Assembly: GCA_030620115.1 (NCBI GenBank)
Contig: JAUXFG010000051.1
Coordinates: 1-23,549 of the forward strand
Source of the DNA: Candidatus Fermentibacterota bacterium
GTDB lineage: Bacteria > JAFGKV01
Reading direction: 5' to 3'
DNA length: 23,549 bases
Shown: positions 8,320-16,070 of the stretch, piece after piece
Layout: the number at the start of each line of letters is the position of its first letter
Numbering within the stretch: position 1 is the stretch's first letter
Position numbers and translations under genes: made by a program
Notes under the pieces: model-generated
Seen by the model: the letters and a program-made list of their open reading frames with translations, nothing else
What the model was told of the DNA's origin: nothing
The model's database searches: none

Positions 8320-9135
8320 ATGCATGGGGGAAATGTGGGATTTGAAGACTTCCTGAGAACCACCCTTCCATTTCTTGGCTTCAATTGGACTCGTTTCAGG
8401 AAACGGATGATCCGTCGAAGACTTGCCAAGAGGATGGGGGCGCTTGCGCTTCGATCATGGGACTCATACAGAGAGGAACTTCTCTCGAACCCGCGAGAGG
8501 CAGCCCATGTGCATACCCTTCTGACCGTTTCTATCAGCCGTTTTTGGCGAAACCGTGCACTGTTTGATCAGTTGAGAAAGTTTCATTTTCCGGCACTAAT
8601 GAACTGTCTGGGCGAAGACGAACCGGTGGTGGTCTGGTCGGCGGGCGCCGCATCGGGCCAGGAAGCATTCAGCCTATCTATGCTCTATCATAGCCTTCCA
8701 GAGAGAATTCGCGGGGGCAGAAAGCTTACTCTCGTCGCAAGCGATATCGATTTCCACCTGCTGCGGAGAGGTCAGGAAAACAAATGGACGGCAGGGGAAG
8801 TTCGAGAGGTGCCGTGCGGAGTAGCTGAACAGTTCCTGTGGATCGATGAGTTGGGTGCGCACCTATCCGGGGTGGTGAGAACAGAAGTGCTGTTCGTCTG
8901 CCACGACCTCTTCGAGCCGCCGCCGCTGCGACAGGCCCACGTGGTATTCTGCCGGAATTCAGTCATGACCTACTTCCACGGTCCTTCGCGGGAGCAGGCC
9001 ATGGCACGGATCTCGCAAATGATTCCCCGTGGAGGGTATCTAATCCTCGGCAGAAAGGAAACGCTGCCAAAACGTTGGGCGGCCCGGTGGAGTTTTTTCC
9101 ACACGGGCCACCGCATCTATCAGAAAATCACCTAA
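8320..9135 (+). CDS. cheR: CheR-type SAM-dependent methyltransferase (orphan)
   Basis: 271 residues, full length for CheR. An N-terminal helical domain (about 6-75) with many Arg/Lys (RFRKRMIRRRLAKRM) leads to the linker motif TVSISRFWRN (69-78; TxxxTxFFRD in classical CheR). The methyltransferase domain follows: VWSAGAASGQEAFSLSML (105-122, SAM-binding loop), ASDID (140-144), then VVFCRNSVMTYF (208-219) with the conserved CRN, and GGYLILGRKE. CheR methylates glutamates of chemoreceptors. No receptor, CheB or CheA gene lies nearby and the genes on both sides are unrelated, so it may serve a non-flagellar signalling array or be remote from its cluster. No strong ribosome site before ATG 8320; GAGCGGA lies 7 bases upstream. 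Confidence 0.85.
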   Translation: MHGGNVGFEDFLRTTLPFLGFNWTRFRKRMIRRRLAKRMGALALRSWDSYREELLSNPREAAHVHTLLTVSISRFWRNRALFDQLRKFHFPALMNCLGEDEPVVVWSAGAASGQEAFSLSMLYHSLPERIRGGRKLTLVASDIDFHLLRRGQENKWTAGEVREVPCGVAEQFLWIDELGAHLSGVVRTEVLFVCHDLFEPPPLRQAHVVFCRNSVMTYFHGPSREQAMARISQMIPRGGYLILGRKETLPKRWAARWSFFHTGHRIYQKIT

Positions 9136-9136
9136 T

Positions 9137-9387
9137 CCTTCGGTCGCTCCGCTCAAAGACCCGCATTCACACACCGACATAGGCACTATCACTGTCATTC
9201 TGAGCGACCGCAGGGAGCGAAGAATCTCTCTTCACTCTTCCTCCATCATCTGAACGCTGAACGTTTTCTCCTTTTCCCCTCCCAACTCTTCCATTCGATG
9301 TTGAATGTTGAATGTTGGATGTTCGGCGTTCATTCCCCCTCCTCTCTCCCAGATTTCAGATTTGAGATTGTCAGATTCCAGATTCCA
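9137..9387. repeat. Type C repeat cluster (minus-oriented relative to 16213-16546)
   Basis: The whole gap between the convergent cheR and saccharopine dehydrogenase genes consists of repeat units. They are: CCTTCGGTCGCTCCGCTC (9138-9155); TGTCATTCTGAG…GAAGAATCTC (9193-9228); a CATTCGATGTTGAATGTTGA unit (9294-9343); and AGATTTCAGATTTGAGATTG (about 9350-9387). The same units reappear in another order and orientation at 16213-16546. No terminator hairpin is evident for either flanking gene. Confidence 0.7.
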
Positions 9388-9388
9388 A

Positions 9389-10714
9389 TTACTCCGCCCA
9401 GTACTCTCTTACCTCAATGCCGAGTCTTCCAAGCTCGGCCAGGATCGGATCATAGAGCGGCTGCACCGTGGGGATATGGACACCGGTGAGGTCAATGGTT
9501 CCATCGATGAGTAGCCTGGTTCCTACCGCTGCGGGGAGGCTTACCGTTCTCGCCATGGCGGAATCGCCTTCAGGCTCTCCGAATGCGACTATGGAGGCCT
9601 TGATGGAACGGGGTTTCTCCCTCCCAGGGTACGTGGCAAGGAATTCGTGGAGAAGGACAATCATGTCCTTCTCGCCGCTCTTGTACGGCATGAGCTCACC
9701 AAGACGGGCGGAAAGGGCATCCACCAATGAATTCGAATTTTCTGCAATGGGAATCGTATCGAACAGGCCAATCCAGGCGAGATTCCTCATCTCTCTGCTA
9801 TCCGGATGGATGGAGAGTCGCTGGGCAACGGTTTTCCGCAAGGTCTGGCCTTCAGCCGGGGGAACGAGTTCGGCCGTGATGTCGGCCAAGGTCTTGGAGC
9901 CCAAGTCAGAGCGTTCGTCGGTGCAGAGGATACCGAGTTCAACAAGCTTCTGCCACGTGGGACACCATCCGTAATTCCGAAGCGTGCCGCGTAGCATGGT
10001 CTTTGTGCCTTGCAGGCCGTAGATCTCCACATAGCCGGTGGAATCCCTATTGAGATATGCGTCGAACTCGCCCACGCCCGGCGCGAAAACGGGCCAGTGA
10101 GTCGAAAAAAGCTTGGAATTGGGAACGTAAATGACCTCTCCATGGTCGATATATTTCGCATCGTTGCGGCCAGCGAGAATGACACCTTTTGGGCTCCATG
10201 AGAACTTGTAGCCAAGTGGATTGTTGTCATCGTCCGGTGCGGGGAGGCCTCCGCAGTAGGAGCGGAATGAAACAATCTCACCGCCCCCGGCCTTGACTGC
10301 TTCGATGACTTGCATTGCGGACATATGGTCGATACCGGGATCAAGGCCGAGTTCATTAAGCAGAAGCACGCCCGCGTCCTTTGCCGATTGATCCAGTGCC
10401 TTCATGTCTGCGCTCACATAACTCGTGGTAATGAGGTGACGCTTGAGCCGTATGCATCGTTTTGCGATGTCGACATGAAATGCATAGGGGAGGAGGCTGA
10501 TCACGACAGTGGATGCCTCGATGAGCTCATCCAGCCCTTCTGGGGCGTTGATGTTCAATGACAGGCTCTTTCCCTTGGGATGGTCACCGATGATGGCCTC
10601 GGCCTTGGACACGGTTCTCGAAGCCATGGTGACTGAGACATTTTCCTGATCGAGCAGATAGCGAACCAAAGGTTTCGATACGAGGCCCGCTCCCAATACG
10701 AGAACATTTTTCAT
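9389..10714 (-). CDS. Saccharopine dehydrogenase, glutamate-forming (LYS9/SDH type)
   Basis: 441 residues from the ATG at 10712-10714, which has AAGGAG 11 bases upstream; the open frame reaches 10756 but adds only 14 unlikely residues. The Rossmann NAD(P) loop is at residues 5-13 (VLVLGAGLV), with NELGLDPGIDHM, GYKFSWSP, NRDSTGYVEIYGL and TMLRGTLR further on. These are hallmarks of the saccharopine reductase/dehydrogenase family and of the C-terminal half of animal and plant bifunctional LKR/SDH. Reaction: saccharopine + NAD(P)+ to glutamate + 2-aminoadipate semialdehyde. Its gene follows the reductase gene by 65 bases, so the pair very likely degrades lysine (established for LKR-SDH pairs; direction here is inferred). 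Cytoplasmic. Confidence 0.9.
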   Translation of the reverse strand: MKNVLVLGAGLVSKPLVRYLLDQENVSVTMASRTVSKAEAIIGDHPKGKSLSLNINAPEGLDELIEASTVVISLLPYAFHVDIAKRCIRLKRHLITTSYVSADMKALDQSAKDAGVLLLNELGLDPGIDHMSAMQVIEAVKAGGGEIVSFRSYCGGLPAPDDDNNPLGYKFSWSPKGVILAGRNDAKYIDHGEVIYVPNSKLFSTHWPVFAPGVGEFDAYLNRDSTGYVEIYGLQGTKTMLRGTLRNYGWCPTWQKLVELGILCTDERSDLGSKTLADITAELVPPAEGQTLRKTVAQRLSIHPDSREMRNLAWIGLFDTIPIAENSNSLVDALSARLGELMPYKSGEKDMIVLLHEFLATYPGREKPRSIKASIVAFGEPEGDSAMARTVSLPAAVGTRLLIDGTIDLTGVHIPTVQPLYDPILAELGRLGIEVREYWAE

Positions 10715-10779
10715 TACAGCTGTTTCTCCTTTTCCGAGGTCAGTGAACACATCCAAAGAACGATAGGGGAGTGAAGACT

Positions 10780-12087
10780 TCAGTCGAAGTGCTTCTCCAG
10801 ATACTTGTAGTCCGGCGCGAGAGTTCCCTTCCAGACAATAACTGCTCTTTTCAACTCAGGCGGCAGGCCGCTTTCCTGCAGGGCGCTCCCATAGTCGGCT
10901 GCCGCCATGTGGGGCATGAACCGCGTCAGCGCGTGGCTGAAGTCCTTCGAAGCTTCGATGGGGAACTCACAAGGTAGATTGTACACAGTCATCATCACGG
11001 GGCCGCACCCCGCAATCCCCGTGATTGTGGAATCGTGAATTGGATCATAGACGTACAGGGGCTCATCTGAATCCGTGGCCCGATCCGTGAATTCGATGGC
11101 GCCGCCAATATCGCAGCTGATGTCGCCGATGGCCTTGAGCCGGGGTCGCACGGGGCTGGTTGTCTGTGCGCGCAGTTGCTCTTTGGTGATGAGCCGGGGG
11201 TATCGATGATCCCAATATATGGCGTTTATCAGCACATTCATGTGAGGCCAATAGCGGTGAAATGTCGACCGGTACTTCTCGGGAGAATCATAGTAGTCCT
11301 GAAGCTCGAATCTGCTTTGCTCATCAACAGGTTCCACGAGATGTTCTTCTTTGAATACGGCCTTGTAGAGCCGGTCGCGGGCGCCACCGGAAGCACGCAG
11401 TTCCGGGATGTCACCAGGGAAGATCTCTTCCACGGGAAGCACGGCAAGCATCTCCTGGGCGCCGGAAGAGACGTGGCCGTAGCCCGTAATGCCTATGATG
11501 AACGGGCAGATTACCTCGGGCAATCCTTGAGCGAGAGGCGAGGCCAATTCAGAGAGAGCCTGCTTCGCATTATCCGTTGTGCGGTAGTGATGCGCAGGCA
11601 ATATTCCGGAGAACGGCGTATCGCATCCCTCCCATTTCAACCTCTGACCCACGGCCCAGAGTGTATCTACCATGCCTGCCGCACCGGCAAAGCGCCCGAA
11701 GAAGATCAAGCGCCTTCCCGAAGCATCTACCATCTTCTCATAATCGATCAACGTGCAGCCAAGCTCCATCAGCCTCTGGAGCATTGGCATGTTGTGTTCC
11801 TGGCCCTTGATCACATGGGAGAAGAAGACATAGGTCTTCTCTCGTTGGATCAGATGCAAAGGTATCTCTTTGACGGCGAGCACGACTGAACATGCGGACA
11901 AGTCATCATTGATGAGGGCGCCTGCGCGTTCGTACTCGTCCGCCGGAATGGCGCGCAATTCCGAAGGTTGCACCACGAACGAGAGATCGTGATGGCGAAT
12001 GAGATTTTCGATGTCCGCTGGTACCAAAGGGGCACGTCCCTCCCAGCGATTGATATCCTCCCCCCGTATTCCAATAGTTGCCTTCAC
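10780..12087 (-). CDS. Lysine-ketoglutarate reductase (LKR domain protein, saccharopine-forming)
   Basis: 435 residues from a GTG at 12085-12087. The open frame continues to 12201, but the extra 38 residues do not resemble the family, and GGAGG (12095-12099) sits exactly seven bases before the GTG. Motifs match the N-terminal half of eukaryotic AASS/LKR-SDH: IRGEDINRWEGRAPL (7-21), VVQPS (38-42), YVFFSHVIKGQEHNMPML (86-103), LIDYEKM, RRLIFFGRFAGAAGMVDTL (125-143) and the nucleotide loop TGYGHVSSGAQEML (201-214). It belongs to the alanine dehydrogenase/transhydrogenase-like fold. Reaction: lysine + 2-oxoglutarate + NAD(P)H to saccharopine. First gene of a two-gene operon with the saccharopine dehydrogenase. 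The semialdehyde dehydrogenase needed next is not in this window. Confidence 0.9.
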   Translation of the reverse strand: MKATIGIRGEDINRWEGRAPLVPADIENLIRHHDLSFVVQPSELRAIPADEYERAGALINDDLSACSVVLAVKEIPLHLIQREKTYVFFSHVIKGQEHNMPMLQRLMELGCTLIDYEKMVDASGRRLIFFGRFAGAAGMVDTLWAVGQRLKWEGCDTPFSGILPAHHYRTTDNAKQALSELASPLAQGLPEVICPFIIGITGYGHVSSGAQEMLAVLPVEEIFPGDIPELRASGGARDRLYKAVFKEEHLVEPVDEQSRFELQDYYDSPEKYRSTFHRYWPHMNVLINAIYWDHRYPRLITKEQLRAQTTSPVRPRLKAIGDISCDIGGAIEFTDRATDSDEPLYVYDPIHDSTITGIAGCGPVMMTVYNLPCEFPIEASKDFSHALTRFMPHMAAADYGSALQESGLPPELKRAVIVWKGTLAPDYKYLEKHFD

Positions 12088-12094
12088 TTCCAGT

Positions 12095-12099
12095 CCTCC
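12095..12099 (-). promoter_or_regulatory. Shine-Dalgarno site that fixes the LKR start
   Basis: GGAGG on the minus strand, seven bases before the GTG start at 12087. Further upstream (about 12229-12238) an AT-rich ATATATATTC stretch on the minus strand could hold a -10 box, but no good -35 accompanies it. Confidence 0.6.
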
Positions 12100-12299
12100 A
12101 CGCACCAGCCACGCTGCTAGTCCTGATGCGAAACATAGAAATAGGGCAGTGGCGCATCTGCCCCAAAGGGGAGCCCGCTTCTCATCCAGCGCCGAGTGCA
12201 ATGGCCTCAGGTGCCAAATGAGGGCTCACGAATATATATGCTGATGAAGCATCCCAAGTTCTGCACGCGGATTTGCGCGTCAAGATGATTCGGCATTAG

Positions 12300-12479
12300 C
12301 CCGCATTTCTCACCAGCTTTCGTCGCGAAGCGATGTAGTTGGCTGTGGCTGTCCCGCACCCAATGCTTTGGGTGCGGGACGACCGAGGACCCCGCAGGCG
12401 TATCCTCTGTCCGCCAGCTGGCGGACAGCAGGCGCAGTCAAATGCGACGCTCCAGCAGAAAGTTGGTGAGAAGTGCGGG
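12300..12479. repeat. Type A palindromic intergenic element, copy A3
   Basis: About 180 bp between CCCGCATTTCTCACC (12300-12314) and GGTGAGAAGTGCGGG (12465-12479). It carries two perfect inner palindromes. One is a hairpin GTCCCGCACCCA-atgctt-TGGGTGCGGGAC (12351-12380). The other is a 22-bp perfect palindrome at 12407-12428 centred on CCAGCTGG. The core GACCGAGGACCCCGCAGGCGTAT matches copies A1 and A2. It sits upstream of the LKR gene. Confidence 0.82.
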
Positions 12480-12621
12480 TTAGCTGATATGAGCCAAGGT
12501 TCGGGACAGATGAAAGGCAACGTGTGCGTTCTTTTGTATTAAGGGTTCGCGCAGAAATAACTTCACATTCTAGCATCCCATCTTCACCGCATCTAGAGCG
12601 CGGATCTCTCGCCAATATTCA

Positions 12622-12856
12622 GCTTTCCTCCTTTGGACTGCGGTAGCCATGCTACCGCCTTTCCCGAGCAAGCCATGCTTGCGCAGACTGTTGGCTATCG
12701 AAGAGTCTGCAATGAGGATTTATCCGTGTAGGGGCATCCGCCAGCTGGCGGACCGTGCCCGGTGGGCGGGAGCTTGGCTCCCGCAGAACAAAGCGCAAGC
12801 CTCGCAGCCAGAACCATTTCTTTTGTCTCATGACGAAAGCCGGTGAGAAGTCCGGG
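12622..12856. repeat. Type A-related composite element, copy A4
   Basis: The left part contains hairpins GCGGTAGC-cat-GCTACCGC and GCAAGC-cat-GCTTGC and is shared with copy A5 (13738-13800). The middle contains TCCGCCAGCTGGCGGA (12738-12753), the same inner palindrome as in A3. The right part has GCAAGCCTCGCAG and the standard right end GGTGAGAAGTCCGGG (12842-12856), followed by TATGATTCCCG as after A2. The element is therefore a mosaic of modules found in other copies. Confidence 0.65.
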
Positions 12857-12862
12857 TTATGA

Positions 12863-13737
12863 TTCCCGGCAAACCTCTCTGTCCTTGAATCTCTGGACCC
12901 GCAACCCGTCGAAACATAAATCTCTAGTAAATCCATAGGTTTACTAGAGATTCAGTATCGGGCCGATTCTGAAGTAACGAGCGCGGAAACGAAAGAGCTT
13001 GGCGCATTGCACGATTGGAATCTACGATTGCATATCGCACGATGATGTACGATGAGATCCTTGCAGCATTCGACTTGCGGCCGGTATACAAGTTGCATAA
13101 CTTCGTAGATCCAGTCGCTCATGTGCTTGCTTTTACAATCTAGCCGAAGAACGAAGAAAGGATCATGAACCTCCAGCAATCCTCTCTGAGAATCGGCCCT
13201 GTGTACGCCCGCCTTATCCACGACGTAGGTGTCGATTCGCTTTGTTTCCTGAGCCAGCAAGATCCTATCGAATTCCATTCGCAACTTTTCGCCCAATCCA
13301 TCAAGACCAGGTGCATTCCACCGACACTCTCCAGGGTACAGTTTTGGATACGGGAGGCCAAGAAAGCAAGCGTCTTGGAAAAAATGGCGGTGTAGGCCGC
13401 TCTCGCCCGAACTCGCGAGGAGCTGGCGAAGCTGCGCCTCAAAACGACGAGGGGTGATGCCGTGGCGCATTGATTGAGGCGCAGCGATACTGGTTACTGG
13501 ATGCTGGTCTCTGGATACTGAATGAAACCCTGAGTCGTTCCTTTCTCCTTCCAGCATCAAGCATCCAGAAACCAGCATCACCTCGCAGCCAACCCACATA
13601 TAGCGTTACAAAACTTGACTCGAATGTGAAGTCTCCAACCTATTAAAGAGGCCTAGTGGCAATCCCGCGCAGTATACGGGACTACGCAAGAAATGAAGAT
13701 GTGAGGGATGAGGGCTCTACTCGGTGAGATTACACCG
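12863..13737. other. Intergenic stretch with degenerate sequence and short repeats; no gene supported
   Basis: The longest open frame (12952-13599, minus, up to 215 codons) overlaps obvious low-order repeats: GATTGGAATCTACGATTGCA and CGCACGATGATGTACGAT around 13013-13054, and TACTGGTTACTGGATGCTGG / CCAGCATCAAGCATCCAG around 13486-13580. Its middle (about 13060-13470; for example GITPRRFEAQLRQLLASS and GLGEKLRMEF) has no family that I recognise and may be a decayed gene. A plus-strand frame at 13165-13395 (76 codons) is no more convincing. No Shine-Dalgarno or terminator supports either strand. Confidence 0.4.
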
Positions 13738-13880
13738 CTTTTCCCCTTTGGAGTGCGGTAGCCATGCTACCGCTTTGCCCGAGCAAGCCATGCTTGCGGA
13801 ATCCTTGGTCGCAAGCCTCGCATTCAGAACTCCACGTCGGCCGTGGGCCGTTTGGCTTCGAACGCCGGTGACAAGTGCGG
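13738..13880. repeat. Type A-related element, copy A5
   Basis: Starts with the same module as A4 (CCTTTGGAGTGCGGTAGCC, then GAGCAAGCCATGCTTGCGGA), continues with TCGCAAGCCTCGCA, and ends with GGTGACAAGTGCGG at 13867-13880. It stops one base before the stop codon (13882-13884) of the M1 peptidase on the minus strand, so the element was placed exactly at that gene's 3' end. Confidence 0.65.
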
Positions 13881-13881
13881 C

Positions 13882-15825
13882 TCAATTAAGGAGAATAACC
13901 GGGGAAAACCTGTGTTTTTCCCCGGCGGTGGCGCGGATGAGATAGAAGCCGGAAGGCGTCCTTCGGCCGTTGGCTTGGATGCCTGGCCACTCCAGAGTGC
14001 TCCACCCCGCAGGGAGCATTCTCTGCTGATCGGACCACACGCTTCTTCCCAAAAGATCAAAGACCTTCAACTGTGCCCACGTCTGCTCGGGGAGATCGAA
14101 CCCAATGGCGACCTTGTCCGAGGATGGGTTCGGACGGGGCGCGTAGATGGTCAGTGGTGGGTAGCTCTCCTCTGGATCGCCAGGACCGCTGTCTATCCAT
14201 AGGAGGACGCTCTCACGTGGATCTACTTCCCACGTGTTGATCCGGAAGGGAAAGAAGAACCGGAAGGTCTCGACTTCGTCGGAAACCTCCACTGCAACGA
14301 GGCTGTCACCGCTGAAGCACTTGAACAGGAGATCCAACGGGAGCCGGTATGGAAGATCATCCTGGACTTGGGCGATGGTTGCGATGACGGAATCCCCCGC
14401 ATAGGTTTCCACACGCTCCCAGGATAGTTCCAGGTGGGGCCTGCCCTCGCGGACGAGCCACTGATCGAAGAACCATTGGAGGTCTGAAGCCGTGTGTTCC
14501 TCAAAGACCGATAGGAGATCTTCTGTCACTGCAGTACCGTGGGCATGCCTCTGCCCGTAGTCGAGAAGGGCTTCCCAGAAGATCTCCTCGCCCACGAGAC
14601 GCCGGAGCATATGGACGATCCACGCACCCTTGTCATAGACTGTAATACTGAACGTATACTCGGGGTTCAAGACCGTGCCTGGGAACTCGTGTCCCGAGGT
14701 TCGTAAGTAATCCTGCCCCTGCATATACTCCCGATAGGCCTCCTCGCCGCCAATGGACTCGAACCATACGGCTTCCGAGAACGATGCGAATCCCTCGTTG
14801 AGCCAGATGTGGCCCCATGAACGGCATGTGACCCAGTCTCCCCACCACTGGTGGGCCAGCTCATGGGCCACGATCCAATCAAAATGGTGATCGCCCCGGA
14901 TATGCGTGTCCCCATAAGAGGTCACGGTCTGATGCTCCATAGCGCCACCTCGTCTCACCAGCGCCATGGCGTACTTCTCTCCCTGGAAAGGATATGGGCC
15001 ATAGCGTTCCTCAAAGGCGGCAATCATTTCCGGGGTCTTCGAGAAGTCCTCGCTTGCCTCCTGCTGTAGCTCAGGATAGATGTAGTATTCCACAGGGATC
15101 GAATCGCCGGACAAAGAGCGGAGGCCCGCATGAACAGTGATGTAGTTCGTTCCCGCCAAGGAGACAAGATACGGAGAAATGGGATAGAGCTCATTCCAGA
15201 AGTACGTGGTCCATCCATCCCGGTATTGGACATCTTCGAGGATGCCGTTACTGGCCACAAAGAAGCTCTCCGGAGGATAGGGCACGGTGACAGACATGGT
15301 AACCAGGGCTTTGTCGTTGGGCGAATCGTGGCATGGCCACCATGTGTGGGCAAAGTCTGTTTGGCTCAATGTCCAGAACTGGGGAGTTCCGTCTCGTTCG
15401 GTGCAGATGAATGATCCGAAGCCCTCAGGGTAAGGGTTGCCGTGATAGCTGATCTCAACGCAGAGCGTATCGCCTGGAGTGGCAGGAGGGCGAAGCGGGA
15501 TATGGATCCTGTCGTCCGCGTGCGCAAAGCTCTTCGGTTCTCCGGCAAGGAACACGGAATCCACGACAAGCGTTGTCGACAAGTCGATCACCAGGCTGTC
15601 GAGTGCTTGTTCCACGAGAAGACTCATTGAAACCATACCCGAGACCGAACAGGAGTCGGGTATGACCGCGAGGTGAATGTCGTAGGTCAGGAAGTCCGTT
15701 CCTTCCTGGGCTTCCCATGACCGCACGACGGGCTCTGACCACGAACGTAGCAGTGCATGCCGCTCCGCCGGGTCTGGAAGTGGGGAGCCAGGGAGAAGAA
15801 GAAGCAATTGCAGCAGGAATAGCAT
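13882..15825 (-). CDS. Secreted M1-family zinc aminopeptidase with C-terminal sorting domain
   Basis: 647 residues from the ATG at 15823-15825, chosen because AGGAG (15832-15836) lies six bases upstream and a signal peptide (LFLLQLLLLLPGSP) follows at once; the open frame reaches 15942. M1 hallmarks: exopeptidase motif GGAMEH (293-298; GAMEN in most relatives, so Asn is replaced by His), the zinc site HELAHQWWGDW with H321, E322, H325 and the third ligand E344 in NEGFA (HEXXH-18-E), and the transition-state tyrosine Y397 (VYDKGAW). The final ~85 residues carry APRPNPSSDKVAIGFDLPEQ, VFDLLGRSVW and SGFYLIRA, ending VILLN, as in the FlgD-Ig/T9SS-like tail of the propeller protein. It probably trims amino acids from peptides outside the cell. 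Monocistronic. Confidence 0.93.
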   Translation of the reverse strand: MLFLLQLLLLLPGSPLPDPAERHALLRSWSEPVVRSWEAQEGTDFLTYDIHLAVIPDSCSVSGMVSMSLLVEQALDSLVIDLSTTLVVDSVFLAGEPKSFAHADDRIHIPLRPPATPGDTLCVEISYHGNPYPEGFGSFICTERDGTPQFWTLSQTDFAHTWWPCHDSPNDKALVTMSVTVPYPPESFFVASNGILEDVQYRDGWTTYFWNELYPISPYLVSLAGTNYITVHAGLRSLSGDSIPVEYYIYPELQQEASEDFSKTPEMIAAFEERYGPYPFQGEKYAMALVRRGGAMEHQTVTSYGDTHIRGDHHFDWIVAHELAHQWWGDWVTCRSWGHIWLNEGFASFSEAVWFESIGGEEAYREYMQGQDYLRTSGHEFPGTVLNPEYTFSITVYDKGAWIVHMLRRLVGEEIFWEALLDYGQRHAHGTAVTEDLLSVFEEHTASDLQWFFDQWLVREGRPHLELSWERVETYAGDSVIATIAQVQDDLPYRLPLDLLFKCFSGDSLVAVEVSDEVETFRFFFPFRINTWEVDPRESVLLWIDSGPGDPEESYPPLTIYAPRPNPSSDKVAIGFDLPEQTWAQLKVFDLLGRSVWSDQQRMLPAGWSTLEWPGIQANGRRTPSGFYLIRATAGEKHRFSPVILLN

Positions 15826-16070
15826 GGAGGACTCCTTTTGGAATGCAATGTAACCAGCGTGGCCAACCACCGTCAATGGGGCGCCTGCATTGGTCGAGAA
15901 TCTATACCGCATGCCAGGTTGACAGGGTTCGTCAATCAGCATATTTTCACGAAACTTGGTTTTTGGCTCTGTGGACCTTGCTCTTGCAGCGCCTCACGGG
16001 TTCACCTCATAGATGTGAACTGTGCAACCATTCGAGGTTTTATCGTGAAGGTTGTCTTGATACCGCATCA

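Noticed and set aside
12300-13880. CRISPR array in the repeat-rich gap
   Set aside because: The repeats are few, unevenly spaced, of different families and have no regular spacers; no cas genes nearby.
15826-15942. Longer N-terminus of the M1 peptidase (start at 15942)
   Set aside because: The extra 39 residues would hide the signal peptide inside the protein, and the Shine-Dalgarno supports ATG 15825.
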